From: Gordionus sp. m RMFG-2023
Lineage: Eukaryota > Nematomorpha > Gordioida > Chordodea > Parachordodidae
Assembly (NCBI RefSeq): GCF_954871325.1
Contig: NC_088777.1
Span: 372,001-436,000, forward strand
Reading direction: 5' to 3'
Length of the DNA stretch: 64,000 nucleotides
Program-made: the position numbers and the translations under genes
The notes under the pieces: generated by a model
The model's input: the letters and a program-made list of their open reading frames with translations, nothing else
What the model was told of the DNA's origin: nothing
Databases searched by the model: none
Shown here: positions 1 through 12,374 of the stretch, piece by piece
Layout of the letters: each line of letters begins with the position of its first letter
Position numbering within the stretch: the first letter of the stretch is position 1

Positions 1-60
1 TAAAAATAATATTTTATACTTCTCTACTTTATTACGTTATTATAAAATTTTTTTACTTAC

Positions 61-142
61 AAAAAAATATTTTTTTATTAATATCTAAAAATATTTTTTT
101 ATTAATATCTAAAAATATTTTTTTTACTAATATATAAAAATA
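61..142. repeat. Short AT-rich tandem repeat
   Basis: Three copies of an A-rich/T-rich unit of about 25 bp ending TTATTAATATCT. Nothing else supported in the first 390 bases; promoter elements of gene A could lie here but none is distinctive. Confidence 0.6.
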
Positions 143-392
143 TTCTTACATTCATAAAGTTTCATCATATTCAGCATAAAATTATAAATTTAAGAACTTT
201 AACCTTAAATCTGTAAAAGTTATAATTTTTTATTTTATAAATAATTAAATTTTATTCGTATTTATTTTCTTATATTTTTTTATACGAAATAAAAATATTA
301 ACTTAATTTCATTAGAAATATTATAAACTAATAAAATTTAATATAACTGAATTTTAAAATAAATTTATAAATTTTTTTTTAATAAATAGAAT

Positions 393-450
393 ATGAAAGT
401 AATATTTTCTTTACTAGCGGCTCTCGTTTTAACCTTTGAGCGTATAAAAG
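393..450 (+). CDS. Signal-peptide exon of micro-exon gene A
   Basis: ATG at 393 opens a 58-bp exon encoding a short basic start and a hydrophobic run (VIFSLLAALVLTF), ending in phase 1 at a GTAATT donor. The next exon is only 18 bp (507-524, VLEADP), where signal cleavage could fall. The inverted copy at 61984-62041 has the same length and the same donor, and 16 of its 19 residues are identical. That fixes the start codon. Confidence 0.85.
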
Positions 451-3400
451 GTAATTTATAATTTATAATTCAAAATTTATCCAAAAATTCCGTTTCATTT
501 CAATAGTCTTGGAAGCCGATCCAGGTAAATATTTTTTTATTTCGTTATTTGAATGATTAAAATATTACAATCTGTTACTAGCAAATATTTTGCCTCTGCG
601 CACATTTAATGTTTTTTGTAGAAATAATAAATATTTTACAAAATTTTTGAAATAGATTATCGTTTTTTTTACTATGTAATAATTTTTACGAATTACAATT
701 TTATATCTAAACCAATGATGAGATAGATTGGACCTTTTTATGATTAATTTCCAATAAGAGAAATTGATTTAAATTTCTATTCATGTTTTTTATTAATAGT
801 TTATGATTTGGAGGATCAAAGTATAACAACTTTAGTGATATTTTTTTCCCATTTTAATAATATTATCCCAAAACAACTAGAGAGTTTTATAAAAAATTTG
901 TATTATTGAACAATTGAGATTTATTATCTAGATGTTTAACAATATTTTTAAAGTTCTGATGGCATATTGATAGCTATTGTTATGTTTAATAATTTCTTTT
1001 CACAAAACGTAAACTGTTTAGATCGAACTATAGTGATCTGCAGTCATTATTATAGAACGAGTAAGCTACGTTTTATATTGCTCAATGTAAAAATTTTCAA
1101 ATTATTTTAGACTTCACTTGTCAAAACGAAAGTAGAATAAAAAAAATTATATTTTAAATTAAAAGCGAAATATTATTCATTTATAGATGACGATATTATA
1201 AACAGAACACAAAGTTTATGATTTATAAATAAAATTTTAAAATTATAATAGTTTTATTAAATTTTTAATTAACATGTTATTAACATGGCCTTACAATATA
1301 AAAGTATAGCAATAAAATTTTGAAATGATTTATAAATAAAATTTTAAAATTATAATAGTTTAATTAAATTTTTATTTAACATGTTATTAACGCGCCTTAC
1401 AATATAAAAGTATTGCAATAAAATTTTGAAAAAATTCTAAAAACCATAAATTTTTTGGGTGACCTGCATGATCAAAATATTATTTTTTGTGAGCGGACGG
1501 GCAGTGAATAGAAAATTATGCCTGCGCCCATCTTTAACATGTTTTCATTTGTGATAAGACATGTTTAATATTTTATTGAAACTGTTTTTAATAAATTTAT
1601 GGACTTAAAATATTCTTAAATCACGAATAATTCTATAAAAGAATAAACTTATCTCACCCCCTCCCCCATCTTGGCGAATTTTTGAGTACGCATCTATATG
1701 GATAGATTATCACTATTAATCAATATAACATTAATAGTTTATCCTATTTATGCTTATTGTTTTAAAGATTGTGGGTCACCTCCATATCTTTTATTGAATA
1801 TTTTTTACGATTCATAAAACTTATTGTAATAAGTGTAAATATGGCAAGCTATTATGGCCTCCCAATTTATTTAGCCTAATATTCTCACAGTAATCTGTAT
1901 ATGTATATAGTAAATCTATTGTTATCAAATAACATTTTTGACATTGATTTTTAAAAAATTTATATAGGAAGCATGGAAAAAAATATAGAAGGTATTATTA
2001 TACCTATCTTAACATGTTTATATATTTTTTTAGCTTACTTAATATATCCGGACCATTACATCGAAAGTATATATTTTTTTAACTTGTTTTTTCTTAGTAT
2101 TCTTAATCTTAAAAAAATATATAAAGCTATGGATACGCTCATCGGAATAAGTAAATTAATGAAAGATATATTTTTATATGTATAATTATTATCATCGATA
2201 GGAATGGGAAATAAAAACATTACCATAACCATAGGTATAAATTTTTTTAAATGTTGCACAAGATAATATTTTAATTTAGAAGATGAAAATGAAAATGATC
2301 CACTAGGTAAAATGTAATTATTTTTTCGCTTTGATAAAAGTATAAATATACGTTTGATATATTATACTATAGTCACTAAAATTATTATTGCTTTAAGTAT
2401 TGTATTATTCTCATCTGTGCTAAAGAGAAGAAATAAACAAGTCACTCAGTGGAAGGTCAATTGAAGCCAGATTTTCCAAAATTTAATCCCAATTATATTT
2501 TCTAAACGAATTTAAAAATGGAAGGAAATTAATACAATAATAAGTTTGACGAAAAACTTGAAATTAATAAAAGAACGAAAAATCTATTATATGGAAAAGA
2601 TAAAAGAATTATAGTGAAATTATACATAAAGTTGAAACTACTTCCCATCTTGATTTGTTTTCCATTTATATAATAATAGTAATAAGTGCTACTTTACTCC
2701 CCACTTACAATTTAATTATTCTTCTTTAATTCATTATTACTTTAATCAGTTAATTTTATAGATTTTTTTTGCCCCATACCTAATTCATATGCGATATAGC
2801 CCTATTATCTTATATATAGTAACAAATAGAACTGAATTCATATATAATAGAGGTATATCAATTTTAATTTCAAGCACATTCATTCAAATATAAATTTTTA
2901 TAGAACTCTCATATGAAAATAGTTTTACTTAGAAAATTTTGCTAAATACATTTTTAAAATTTGTGCAATGAAGCTGCGGTAACAAAACTATTCGGTATAT
3001 GCATATTTTTTTTGAATATGATTTATTATTATAATTTTAATTTCTCATATATAGCTTAAAATGAATGATATTTTGATTTACAAATTTAGTTTGTTAATTC
3101 ATATCTAGGTATTTCAAAAGGCACTCTAATAATATCTATAGGTTATAAAAGATCAATATATATTTTTGTATAAATTTAATTAGATAGTTGTTTAAATAAA
3201 TTTACGTCAATATTAATCTGTTGAGAATTAAATTAATTTACTATTTTAAACTTCACCAATATCAAAATGAATTTAAAAGAAAATATAATAATCTTTTCAT
3301 CTTCATTTTTTTAGGAAGAAACAAAATATTTCGAGTACCAGGTATATAACATATGAGGATCCCTAATCACATTAAATAATATTTTAGTGTCAGGATTGAT

Positions 3401-6400
3401 CAAAACCACATCCTATTTAGGTATATTATATTTATAAAAAAATAGATAATTAATGAGTATCTAAAATATAGAAGCTAAACCATATCTTCTACAGCATAAT
3501 GGTATCGAATATATTTTTTTTCATCTTAAAAATTTTACAATAAATCATATTGAAAAAATAAATATTTTCCAGTGAATAATTAACTCCAGGCACCATTTTT
3601 ATTTATTTTTGAAATTATTTGCCGACACAAGGAATTTAAGATTTGTAAATAAGTAGTGTATATATAAGAGATCTGCAGAGGTACCATTTGCCCACCAGAA
3701 TTTATTTGTAAGAAAATTTTTCAGCCCGACCAGATCGGGTTTTTGTAATTTTAGGCCCAGCAGGTCCCGGCCTGGATTTTTTTTAACAAAAAATTTGCCC
3801 TAGATTAGATTTTTTTTCTGCATATATATTATATTTATTTTAAATTTTTATATCAAATAATGGCGATTTAGAATATTTGGTTTTAAAATATAAGGCCCTG
3901 CCTTGAGTATTTTTTTGAATGACAATATTTACTCAATTCTAAGGGTAAATATAGAATATCAAAAGTATATATTTAAGTTTGGGTATTAATTAGTAAATAA
4001 AGGCCAGATGAGGGTATAAAATTCAGGCCTGGCACGAGTATATTTAAAAAAAAAATTAAACCTATTTCTAATTATTATATAAATATTTAAACTTAGAGAA
4101 TATGATACATTGAATTTATATTACTTATAATTTATATTTGTATTAAAGTCGAGAATATTAGAGAGAAAAAAAGGAAAAAGGAATGAAGCACATACATATC
4201 TGAAGGAAAGGAAAAGAAGGACAAAATATAAATCATTATATAAAGAAGATGGAACAGGAAAAAAAATCTAAACCCAGGCTATTCAGGAAAAGAACCCATG
4301 CATATCTTTATTAATATTTTGTTAATAATCTGGGATCAAGGTTAAAAAAACGAAGACAAAGTGCCCTACATGATGCATTAGTCGGTAAATAGTCATATAC
4401 GGACAAAAAAAATATATTTATAATTTATTATGATAACAATGTCGACTAAAATTAGTCATGATTTTAATGAGCTAATTAATTCGTTTGTCCAACATGCAAT
4501 AAATTCGTAATTTTTATGTCCTATAAATTAATTTTTTATTAATTTCAATGTTAACATTATTCAAGTATAGTGAAGATGACGGTTCCGGTTAGGTGCAGAC
4601 CAGGAGGGACCTCCAGATCATGGTCCTAAGAAAAATATTATTTTTGTTATTTTATTAATATTTTTTGTTTTTTTTCTAATTTAATTTATGTTTTATCATT
4701 TTTATTAAATATATAAGTATTGTTAAAATCAGATCAAATATGAATTTTATAAATACAATATTTTATTTAAAAGTTAAATTTTTTTTTGATAAACTTTTTA
4801 TTTTCATAGTATAATGCAAAGTAAATATGAACTAAAAAAGGAAAAAAAAATCTTACATTTGCTCCTCTAGAAAAGTTATATATGATTTATACATAAAATA
4901 TTTACCAAAAAATTGTATGAATAGAATATTAGAGTAATTAAGTAAACTTGAATATTGATAAATAACAGGCGATGTAAGGATCGAACTGCATTCCTTAAAA
5001 CAGACCAGTTTATGATATCTCCGGTCAAGTCACGATCTAAGAACGATTGGACCAGACCGTTGACTTTCACTGTTGAAAGAATCCAAACCCCATTTTTTCA
5101 TTTAAAAAAATTTGAACCCATTCATATGTCCCCTTTTTTTAATTGAATAAAATAACAAATGATTTAGTAATTTAGTTAACAAAAATTGATTACTAGATAA
5201 GGTATCTTGAACGTGTACATTGTGCTCTTGTGTTAAAAGTATATAAAATCCTTTATAAATTATTTGTATAATCTAATTCTGTAATACATGTCTCCACCGC
5301 TAAAGACGAGCCTGTACTGGAAAAATATTTTTACAGATGGGTAAAGTTCTAAAAATGAGTTTAAAGCTGATAGTTAGCAAATTTATGTCGTTTTTCTTCA
5401 GAAAAATAATGAAGAGCCTGGACAGACCACTTGATTAAAATATGTACAAGGCGTGTTAAAAACCATTGCCAGGTTGGGTTAAGAAAAAAAATATTTTCTG
5501 TTTAGGCGATGCCGGTTCTCGTCAATCTCTAATCCACAAAATCCACATATTAGGTAGAGTTTATAAAAAGAGTGTATATCTCGTTTAAAAATTTTATAGT
5601 ATGGTACTATTTATCTACCGAAAGTTATGTTGCAAAATAATTAATAATTTTATTTAAATATTTTTTTTAACAAGGATAGGATAAATTTATTTATTTTTAA
5701 TATGAATATCCAATTTTATCTATATTTTCGTTTTAGTTCGAAATGTGATAATTTGTAAGATACATTATGTACCAGGTATAAATTAGTCACTTTTCTATTT
5801 ATAAAACTAATTAAATATTTTTATAGTAGAACACTTTAAATGTAAAAAAGAAAGTAATATATAGTTATATTAAAATTTTCCATTATAAGTTATAATATTT
5901 ATCTATAGATGGTGAAATTGTATTCTCCAGCGATAGTTTGTATTTTTTTGTTGCATATATTTTTTTTAAAAACTTAACAATATCATATAATCTATCAATA
6001 TTTACGAGATATCGTTTATTAAATCATAGCAAATATGCAAAGGGTTATAAATGGTAGACTTCCTTTATCATGATTCTTATAAAAAATACATAATTATCTT
6101 TTGTAGATTACTTAAGGCATACGGACCATTATATTCAAAGTATATATTAATTTTCAACTTAGAATAAAATTTAAAATTTTACTATATTTTAAAATATATT
6201 TAGCTCGAAATTATTTCATTGGAATCAGTAAATTTAGAAAAGATAAAAAATATATGTATAATAATTAAAATGAAATATATTAGAATTGGGAAGTGGAAAT
6301 CTTACTCTTACCATTGGTATAAATTTTTTAAAGAAATTAATTGTATAGCATTATTTTTATTCTAAGAACAAGAAAATAAACCCTTGGGTAAAATATTTTT

Positions 6401-9400
6401 TTCAATTGAATAATATTTTATACCTAACCAAATAATATGTTTGAGATATAATAATAGTAGTTCATAAGCTTAGAAAGAGGGGGGTATCATTTTAACAAAA
6501 ACAAATTTTCCCACTTCCTTTTTATTCAAAATAAATACAATATATTTACTAACATATAGATAATTATTTTCTATTGCATATATATATATGTTAGTTGTCG
6601 AAATATACAATACCATATATTACATGATAAATACTTAATGATAATTAATAAATTAATTATAACAAATCCGTCTGCTACACGTCTCTCTCTTTATAAGTCA
6701 TAAAATTTAAAAAAACAAGTTGTATAAACCCTGGATTATCTTGTAATTTATATAACTCGCATATTTAGTTCTTTTTCGTTTACTACGTTGGTTAGTTTTA
6801 TCATATTCTTAAGTTTTACTCTGTGGATTTATTTTTTATTCATTTCCAAGATTATTAAATATCCTTTTGTTAAAGATTTCCTAGTCGATTCTTCTTTTGT
6901 TGATAATTCAAAATAAAATTAAAGTAAAAGTTAATATATTTTTAATGACTATATCCGATATCTTATGGAAAATATATTATTAAGCCTGTTATAAGCGGAT
7001 AAAGATATTTGTACCCTATCTAATAGTGCTCCCCCCTATCAAGGCTAAAAGAAATAAGAAATATTTACGTTGTGTTTTGTTTTAAATAAATTTTATTTCT
7101 AATTTAAAAATATAAAATAATAATATTAATATTATAAAATGTACAATAATCATACTAAAACATTTCAATCAAAACATTTAAGTTAATACTCAATAAATTA
7201 TTTTACAAATTTGAATAAACACAATATGTAACAAAACATTTAAATTAATAGTCAATTACAAATTTGAATAAACACAATATGTAACATTAATACTCAATTA
7301 GTTATTTTATAAAAACAACACTATTAACATTCCCCTCCTCGACAAAGCATCAAGTTGCTGCTCAGAGGGCGCATAAGTCTGTTGATGGCGTGAGTCCATA
7401 CGTTTTTGTAGGTTTGAAAAGTTGCTGTTCGTTATCATTATTATAAGGATCAAGTTTGAATGGAATAAAGAATTTGGAATAAAATTTTTGGAATAGGGAA
7501 TGATGTAGAATAAAAATTTTGTAATATGGAATGATGAATATATAGAATTCCATAAGAATGATAAATCATTAGTTATTTTATAAAAACAACACTATTAACA
7601 AAGACGAAACCTTGGCTATGTCTATTTATTAGATATAACAATAATTGGATAATACCTCATAATTCAGGGATTATTCTAAAGTTTTTATAATATATATTTT
7701 TATTCATATAAACGAGGACCCAAATATTTATCTAAGAAAGTTGATGTTCGGTTTTTGCTTTAGACTAAAAAAACTATCGCGGTCAAAGTTTAGCTGCTTA
7801 CGCTTTTGTTTGATTAAAGTGGTTTTAAAAAATTTATAGTTTTTTCAAATTTTTATAATATTTGTATCAAACTCGACCCAAAAACGTTAATTAATTTTAT
7901 TTACTTGAGAAAATATAAATATTTTACTGATACTATAACAAATAATTACTATAATTATTTAAATAATATATACCACTAAATTTAAAAAAATTAACACAGT
8001 AAAAATAATAAAGACTAAATAGGGAAATTGCCAGCATGAATAACAAAAAGGTTTCGTATCTCTAAAATTATTTAGACTCGAATTCACTTCTTGACCGTTA
8101 TTTTTTAGAAAAATTATGAAGATTTATTCTAGCATAAGAAAAGGTTAACAAGAATATCAATAATATTAGAAGGAGAAAATCGTATTTTTATCATTAATTA
8201 ATAAATAAAATTTTAATATTTAGCAGAGATTCCTCACAAACTCATCTTATTTTTATATTAACCTATCTTAAAAAGATAACTTCTATCATGATCTAGCGCT
8301 ATTACCTTAAGGCATCCTATAAAAATTATTCGGATTGTTCTATCATTATCTGTAAGCAATGCTGTTAGAATAGTAGAGCGCTATAGTTTGTGAGTTGCGA
8401 TTGTTAGTGATGCTACTTTTTTGAAAAGTAGCTAAATAATAGTGCTGATATTTATCTCGAGTCGCTATAACTAAACTTTACTTTAATTTGGCAAAGGAAA
8501 TCTAGATACTGAAACTCTACCAATTTCAAATAAATCCTACATCCACTAACATTTTAATAGGTTATAAAATCTTTAACCAATTCACATTTAAAAATCCAAC
8601 ATTTAAAACTACTTTTCATAAAATATAATACCCCTATTTCATCCAATTCTCTCGTAGAAAATTAATGTTATATCTAAAATAAATTTGAATATTATTTTAA
8701 TGTGTGATAATATATATTATTTGATTAAATTATATATAACTAATAGTTTATTATAAAAATATTTCATTATGTAATATTATAATATTTCAAATTGGAATAA
8801 TAATTTAAAATAGTGGCGGTAATATTTTATTTATTTGCCCAAACTTAAGCAAAGAAAAATGTAGACTTAATTTTAAAAGTAGCTACCAAAATAGCTACGC
8901 TATAAAAATTTAATAGCTATAGCACGCTATTTTTTTAGAAAGTAGCTAATTAATAGCAAAGCTACTTTTTGGGAAAGTAGTTATAGCTATAGAGAACTAC
9001 TTTATAAGGCACGCATTCTGTGTAAGCTACCCTATTTCATTGTTATACTAGCTACTAGTAATCAGTTTAATACGGTTTACAATTTAGCACAAACTGTGTT
9101 TGAATTTAGAGGTAGTCAACGTTAAAAATCTATATTAAGTTTTTATTTACATGACCTAAATGCTAAAGGCTGATATAACTCATATAGTGACATGCACATT
9201 GAAATCACTTGGTATTAACTTTTTTAACACTGGCTAACGAAACCCGTATCCTATCCCTGAAAGTGGCTGTTTCAGTGAGACTATGCTACTAAATCCCATT
9301 TAATGTTATTAATACTAACATAGACTGTCTATTTAATTATTAAAATGCATTATAGGTGTGCATATTTAAGTTTGCCATTTAAAGGCACTTAGAAAAAATG

Positions 9401-12374
9401 TGCAAGATATTTAAACGAATTGCTTTGCTGGCGTCTGCTACAGCCAATTACTTTTATTATAGCACTTCAAGCTCGTATTTACACTTTTGAGATAAATATC
9501 ACTCTCTAAGGGGCTCTCATAGAGGTTCCATCTTAATAAAAATTATATTCGCGAGGGAGGGAGATCTTTGCCTGGATTTGTTGAACTTTTTTCTTTCTTA
9601 AAGTCGTTGTATTGCATGGAAAACGAGATAAGGTGATTTGCTATAGGAAATAATTGATGTTATCCAGATTGTCTATTGTATGATATCCTAAGGCTACAAG
9701 TGGATATATAACCAACCTCCGTGATCTTGTTTATAGATGACCTGAAATATGCATTCCGGGACATTGGAGATATCCAACAGGAAAAATTTTTTTCGCTCAA
9801 TTCTTGGCATTCATCTCATATGACATCCCTATTATGCACAAAATATTGTGCCTTCATTAATTACAACTTCTATCTTGGAATTAGTAATTTTAATATATTC
9901 CACCTTTTAAAAATCGAATTAGAGATTATAATTAATTATGTTTTTTTTAAGTATATAATTAAAAATGAATTATTATATAGGGTAAATTATTTTAAAAAAA
10001 ACAAACAATTAAAATAAAATAAAATAACAATATGTTTTTGTTATTTTTGCACAACCCTCAAAAAATAAATGACAATCAAATATATAATAATATATAACAA
10101 AACAGATTTAAAAAATACATTAAAAATTGGATATTTTAATTTTCGTTTTTTCTTTATATATATATTCTCCTTTTTCTAAATTCCTTTAAAATATATTTCA
10201 ATATAAATTATATTTTTATAAATTTACCTTAATTCATTGGTTGTCCTCGATAACCAATCTCCAAAAATTGATGCATTTTATTATAATAATTTGAAAAATC
10301 AAAAGAATAGTAAATTCATTAAGAATTGATGTTACATTATTAATTATTTCGTTTCGAGTATTTGGTCGGGGATTGATCGACCTATATTTGTTTTTTAACA
10401 CTCCAAAAAAATTTTCTATCGGGTTTAGTTGCGGCGAATAATTATTTGTAATATTAGGTATTGAATTTGAATTAGATAAAACAGGATCAGGATTTTTAAA
10501 TGAATTTGTATTACTAGATAAAATTTGTCGTATTACTTGATAAAAATATTAAACTCTATTTTATAAAAAAAATTAAGTCATATAAAAATTGTAAATGCAA
10601 AAAAATTACCGTATGTATTTTATAAAAAAAATTAAATTATATAAAAATTGTAAATGCAAAAAAATTACCATATGTATTTTTTAAATCTGTTTTGTTATAT
10701 ATTATATATTTGATTGTCATTTATTTTTTGAGGGTTGTGCAAAAATAAAAAAACATATTGTTATTTTATTTTAATTGTTTGTTTTTTTTAAAATAATTTA
10801 CCCTATAATATACATCTAAAATTATAAATACTTTTCTTAAATTTATTAATTTTTTTTAACATAATTTTTAAAAATTCTTCAAGAAATCAATTTCGAAATC
10901 CAATATAAAAAATTATTAACTCTTTTATGCCTTCAGGCTTAGGGTAGACAAAAGGTGGCATCCCATATTCTTACACTTTCTGGGCCACTTCTTATATTGC
11001 AAACACTGATGTATATAAAAAAAATTCAGATTACCATTGATAAAATATTTTACATAATTGATAATCAAAAATGTAATTAAGTCATTGATTTCTAGTTACA
11101 AATTTAATAATTCATTTTGCAAAGATTAAAAATAATAGGAAATATTTAGAGATTTAATCCAACTCATTTAAATTTAATATATACAAATGGTTTTATAACA
11201 TTATTTACATAAACTTATGGCTAAATGGTGATAGAACATGATTTTCCATTGAATTATTTCTTTCTTTTTAATTTTTTATAAATTTTTTTTATGCCCTATT
11301 TTATATTTAGCGTTTGATGGAACGTCGAACCTATTTAATACAAGTAGATTAATTTAAATCTAATCAAAAAGAGAGCTTCATTACAAAATAAAATTATCAT
11401 AAAATTCAAGCAAAAAATTCTTTTTCTTCTTAAATTTTTTTTCTATAATATAGACGTGGCAACAAAGCGAATAGGTATAAAATTTAATCATATTATATAT
11501 TAGGGTAGAGTTTAAATCTACTCGAAATAATTTGTTCATCTTTTATATGGAAAGAATTTAATATTGTATTTTTTTTAAATTTAGAAATGAGATAATTTAA
11601 TTTTTGAATCTATATTCGAAATCAAACAAAATAATGGTTTTAACATTCGTATGAATGCGAACATTAATAACATGATTATTTGATTCCAATTATTCTATAT
11701 CTTTATGTATACTCTATTTATGCAATTATAAATGTATTCATATCTAGAATATATAAATGGAACCTTGAAAATATATTTAGGTAATCATAATTTAAAATAA
11801 TATAGATAATTTGCCATTTTTTCACCTATCTATTGTATATCTTATATCTAAATTCTAATTTATTTTTCAATGATAATATCATAGAAAATCTTTTAGGAAA
11901 CAAAACGTTCTATATACAAGGTGGGCATGATAATTTTTAATATGATTATCCTCAATCATTTATAAAAAATATTGTTCTAGACTACTTAGGGATTATGTAT
12001 ATTTCAAGCAATATCAGAGGTAAAAATAAATAAAAAGCTGTCAAATAGCCATAATTTTAAAATATATATTGTTTTAGAATCGAAGCCATACCTTTTACAA
12101 CATTATGGTATATATATATAAACAATATGATTTATTTATATCTTTTTTAGTCACATAGGCCTTCTTCAAAAACATTTTATTTTTTAGTCCTGTTAGCAGG
12201 ATAGATAAAAGATCTGTTTTTTTGGAATAATCGCTATGTATTTTATGCACACTATATAATTTTCGATTAATTGTATTAATTTGCTAAGAAGATGAAAAAA
12301 TAATAACATTTTTAATTACATTTAATTTTATTATTATAGGAACAGAAATAATTTCGGAGAACTCTAATAATTAA
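393..12374 (+). CDS. Secreted micro-exon protein, paralogue A (two-module, bicycle/MEG-like)
   Basis: Function unknown; predicted small secreted protein of about 197 aa from 20 visible exons: 393-450 (signal peptide), 507-524, 800-820, 1022-1060, 1111-1131, 1187-1213, 2034-2066, 2280-2306, 3109-3141, 3315-3341, 3472-3501, 5737-5775, 5827-5853, 5909-5935, 6030-6053, 6107-6139, 6367-6387, 11897-11920, 12078-12107 and 12340-12374 (stop). All borders are AG/GT. All internal exons are 18-39 bp, divisible by three and phase 1-1, and the joined frame has no stop. The first exon encodes MKVIFSLLAALVLTF, a hydrophobic signal sequence. Two modules follow, each with a Cys pair (CSHYYRTNFTC; CKIHYVPVEHFKC) and then blocks such as YLIYPDHYIE, ENDPLG and KPYLLQH. 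NRT, NFT and NKT are potential N-glycosylation sites. The inverted paralogue at 45168-62041 has the same exon order, which is the main support. Resemblance to aphid bicycle genes or flatworm MEGs is inference. The gap 6.4-11.9 kb may hide further exons. Confidence 0.8.
1215..1440. repeat. Tandem duplication of ~112 bp in gene A
   Basis: The segment from about 1219 (TTTATAAATAAAATTTTAAA) through TATTAACATGGCC to GCAATAAAATTTTGAAA is repeated once from about 1328. It is intronic, directly after exon 1187-1213. The right arm shows only part of one unit near 56215-56275. Confidence 0.75.
3672..4065. mobile_element. GC-rich insert (hAT-MITE-like), left-arm copy
   Basis: Contains repeated GGCCCAG/GGCCTGG/AGGCCTGGC words, unlike the AT-rich surroundings, as in subterminal zones of hAT MITEs. 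The inverted counterpart lies at about 52880-53250 in the same position of the right arm, so it was inserted before the duplication. Termini are not resolved. Confidence 0.5.
7100..7610. repeat. AT-rich tandem/direct repeats in the left arm
   Basis: AATTTGAATAAACACAATAT recurs at about 7208 and 7259, each followed by GTAACA. The block TTAGTTATTTTATAAAAACA at about 7299 recurs at about 7570. This is part of the roughly 2.5-kb excess of the left arm over the right arm. Confidence 0.6.
8340..9020. repeat. Cluster of AGTAGCT-type palindromic motifs
   Basis: Multiple copies in both orientations of AAAGTAGCTA/TAGCTACTTT words (8416-8435, 8875-9005), along with TATAGCTATAG and GCGCTATAG. This suggests a decayed MITE with inverted termini present only in the left arm. 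Exact ends are not resolved. Confidence 0.45.
9978..10805 (-). mobile_element. Tc1/mariner-like (IS630-type) element with long inverted repeats
   Basis: Begins TAGGGTAAATTATTTT and ends with its reverse complement. The inverted repeats are roughly 140 bp and are flanked by TA on both sides (9976-9977, 10806-10807). On the minus strand around 10250-10440 is a transposase C-terminal remnant, YSPQLNPIENFFGVLK, typical of the DDE_3/IS630-Tc1 group. The body is only 828 bp, so the transposase is mostly deleted and the copy is non-autonomous. A direct tandem repeat of about 60 bp lies inside at 10557-10677. The corresponding site in the right arm (about 49256) is empty. Confidence 0.85.

Larger units (their letters stand above)
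6388..11896. other. Long intron region of gene A
   Basis: 5.5 kb between exons 6367-6387 and 11897-11920. It contains the tandem repeats at 7.1-7.6 kb, the palindromic cluster at 8.3-9.0 kb, the mariner-like element, and blocks conserved with the right arm at 9.23-9.45, 10.93-11.05 and 11.55-11.70 kb. A segment resembling exon 3109-3141 without a clean frame lies near 8530-8562, so relic or unrecognised exons are possible. Confidence 0.5.

Noticed and set aside
1973-2185. 70-codon plus-strand frame containing the YLIYPDHYIES segment
   Set aside because: Only the 33 bp at 2034-2066 is conserved in the paralogue and has splice borders; the rest is intron read-through.
2411-2450. Candidate exon before GTCAATTG near 2451
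   Set aside because: Conserved with the right arm near 54610, but the phase-1 frame hits a stop in both arms.
4340-4400. Conserved block CCCTACATGATGCATTAGTC as an additional micro-exon
   Set aside because: It is well conserved with 52540-52560 and followed by GTAAAT in both arms, but no acceptor gives a phase-1, stop-free exon in either copy.
4930-5075. Possible tRNA or SINE head near GGATCGAACTGCATTCC
   Set aside because: The stems needed for a tRNA do not pair and the homologous right-arm copy near 51900 does not improve the fold.
5285-5340. Candidate exon ending at the GTAAAG donor near 5335
   Set aside because: Length is not a multiple of three with any visible acceptor, and the right-arm homologue has an in-frame stop.
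7362-7553. 63-codon minus-strand frame
   Set aside because: Built from the AT-rich tandem repeats of this region; no independent support.
9721-10017. 98-codon open frame on the plus strand
   Set aside because: It runs into the mariner terminal repeat, has no splice or codon support and no counterpart in the right arm; chance frame in AT-rich DNA.
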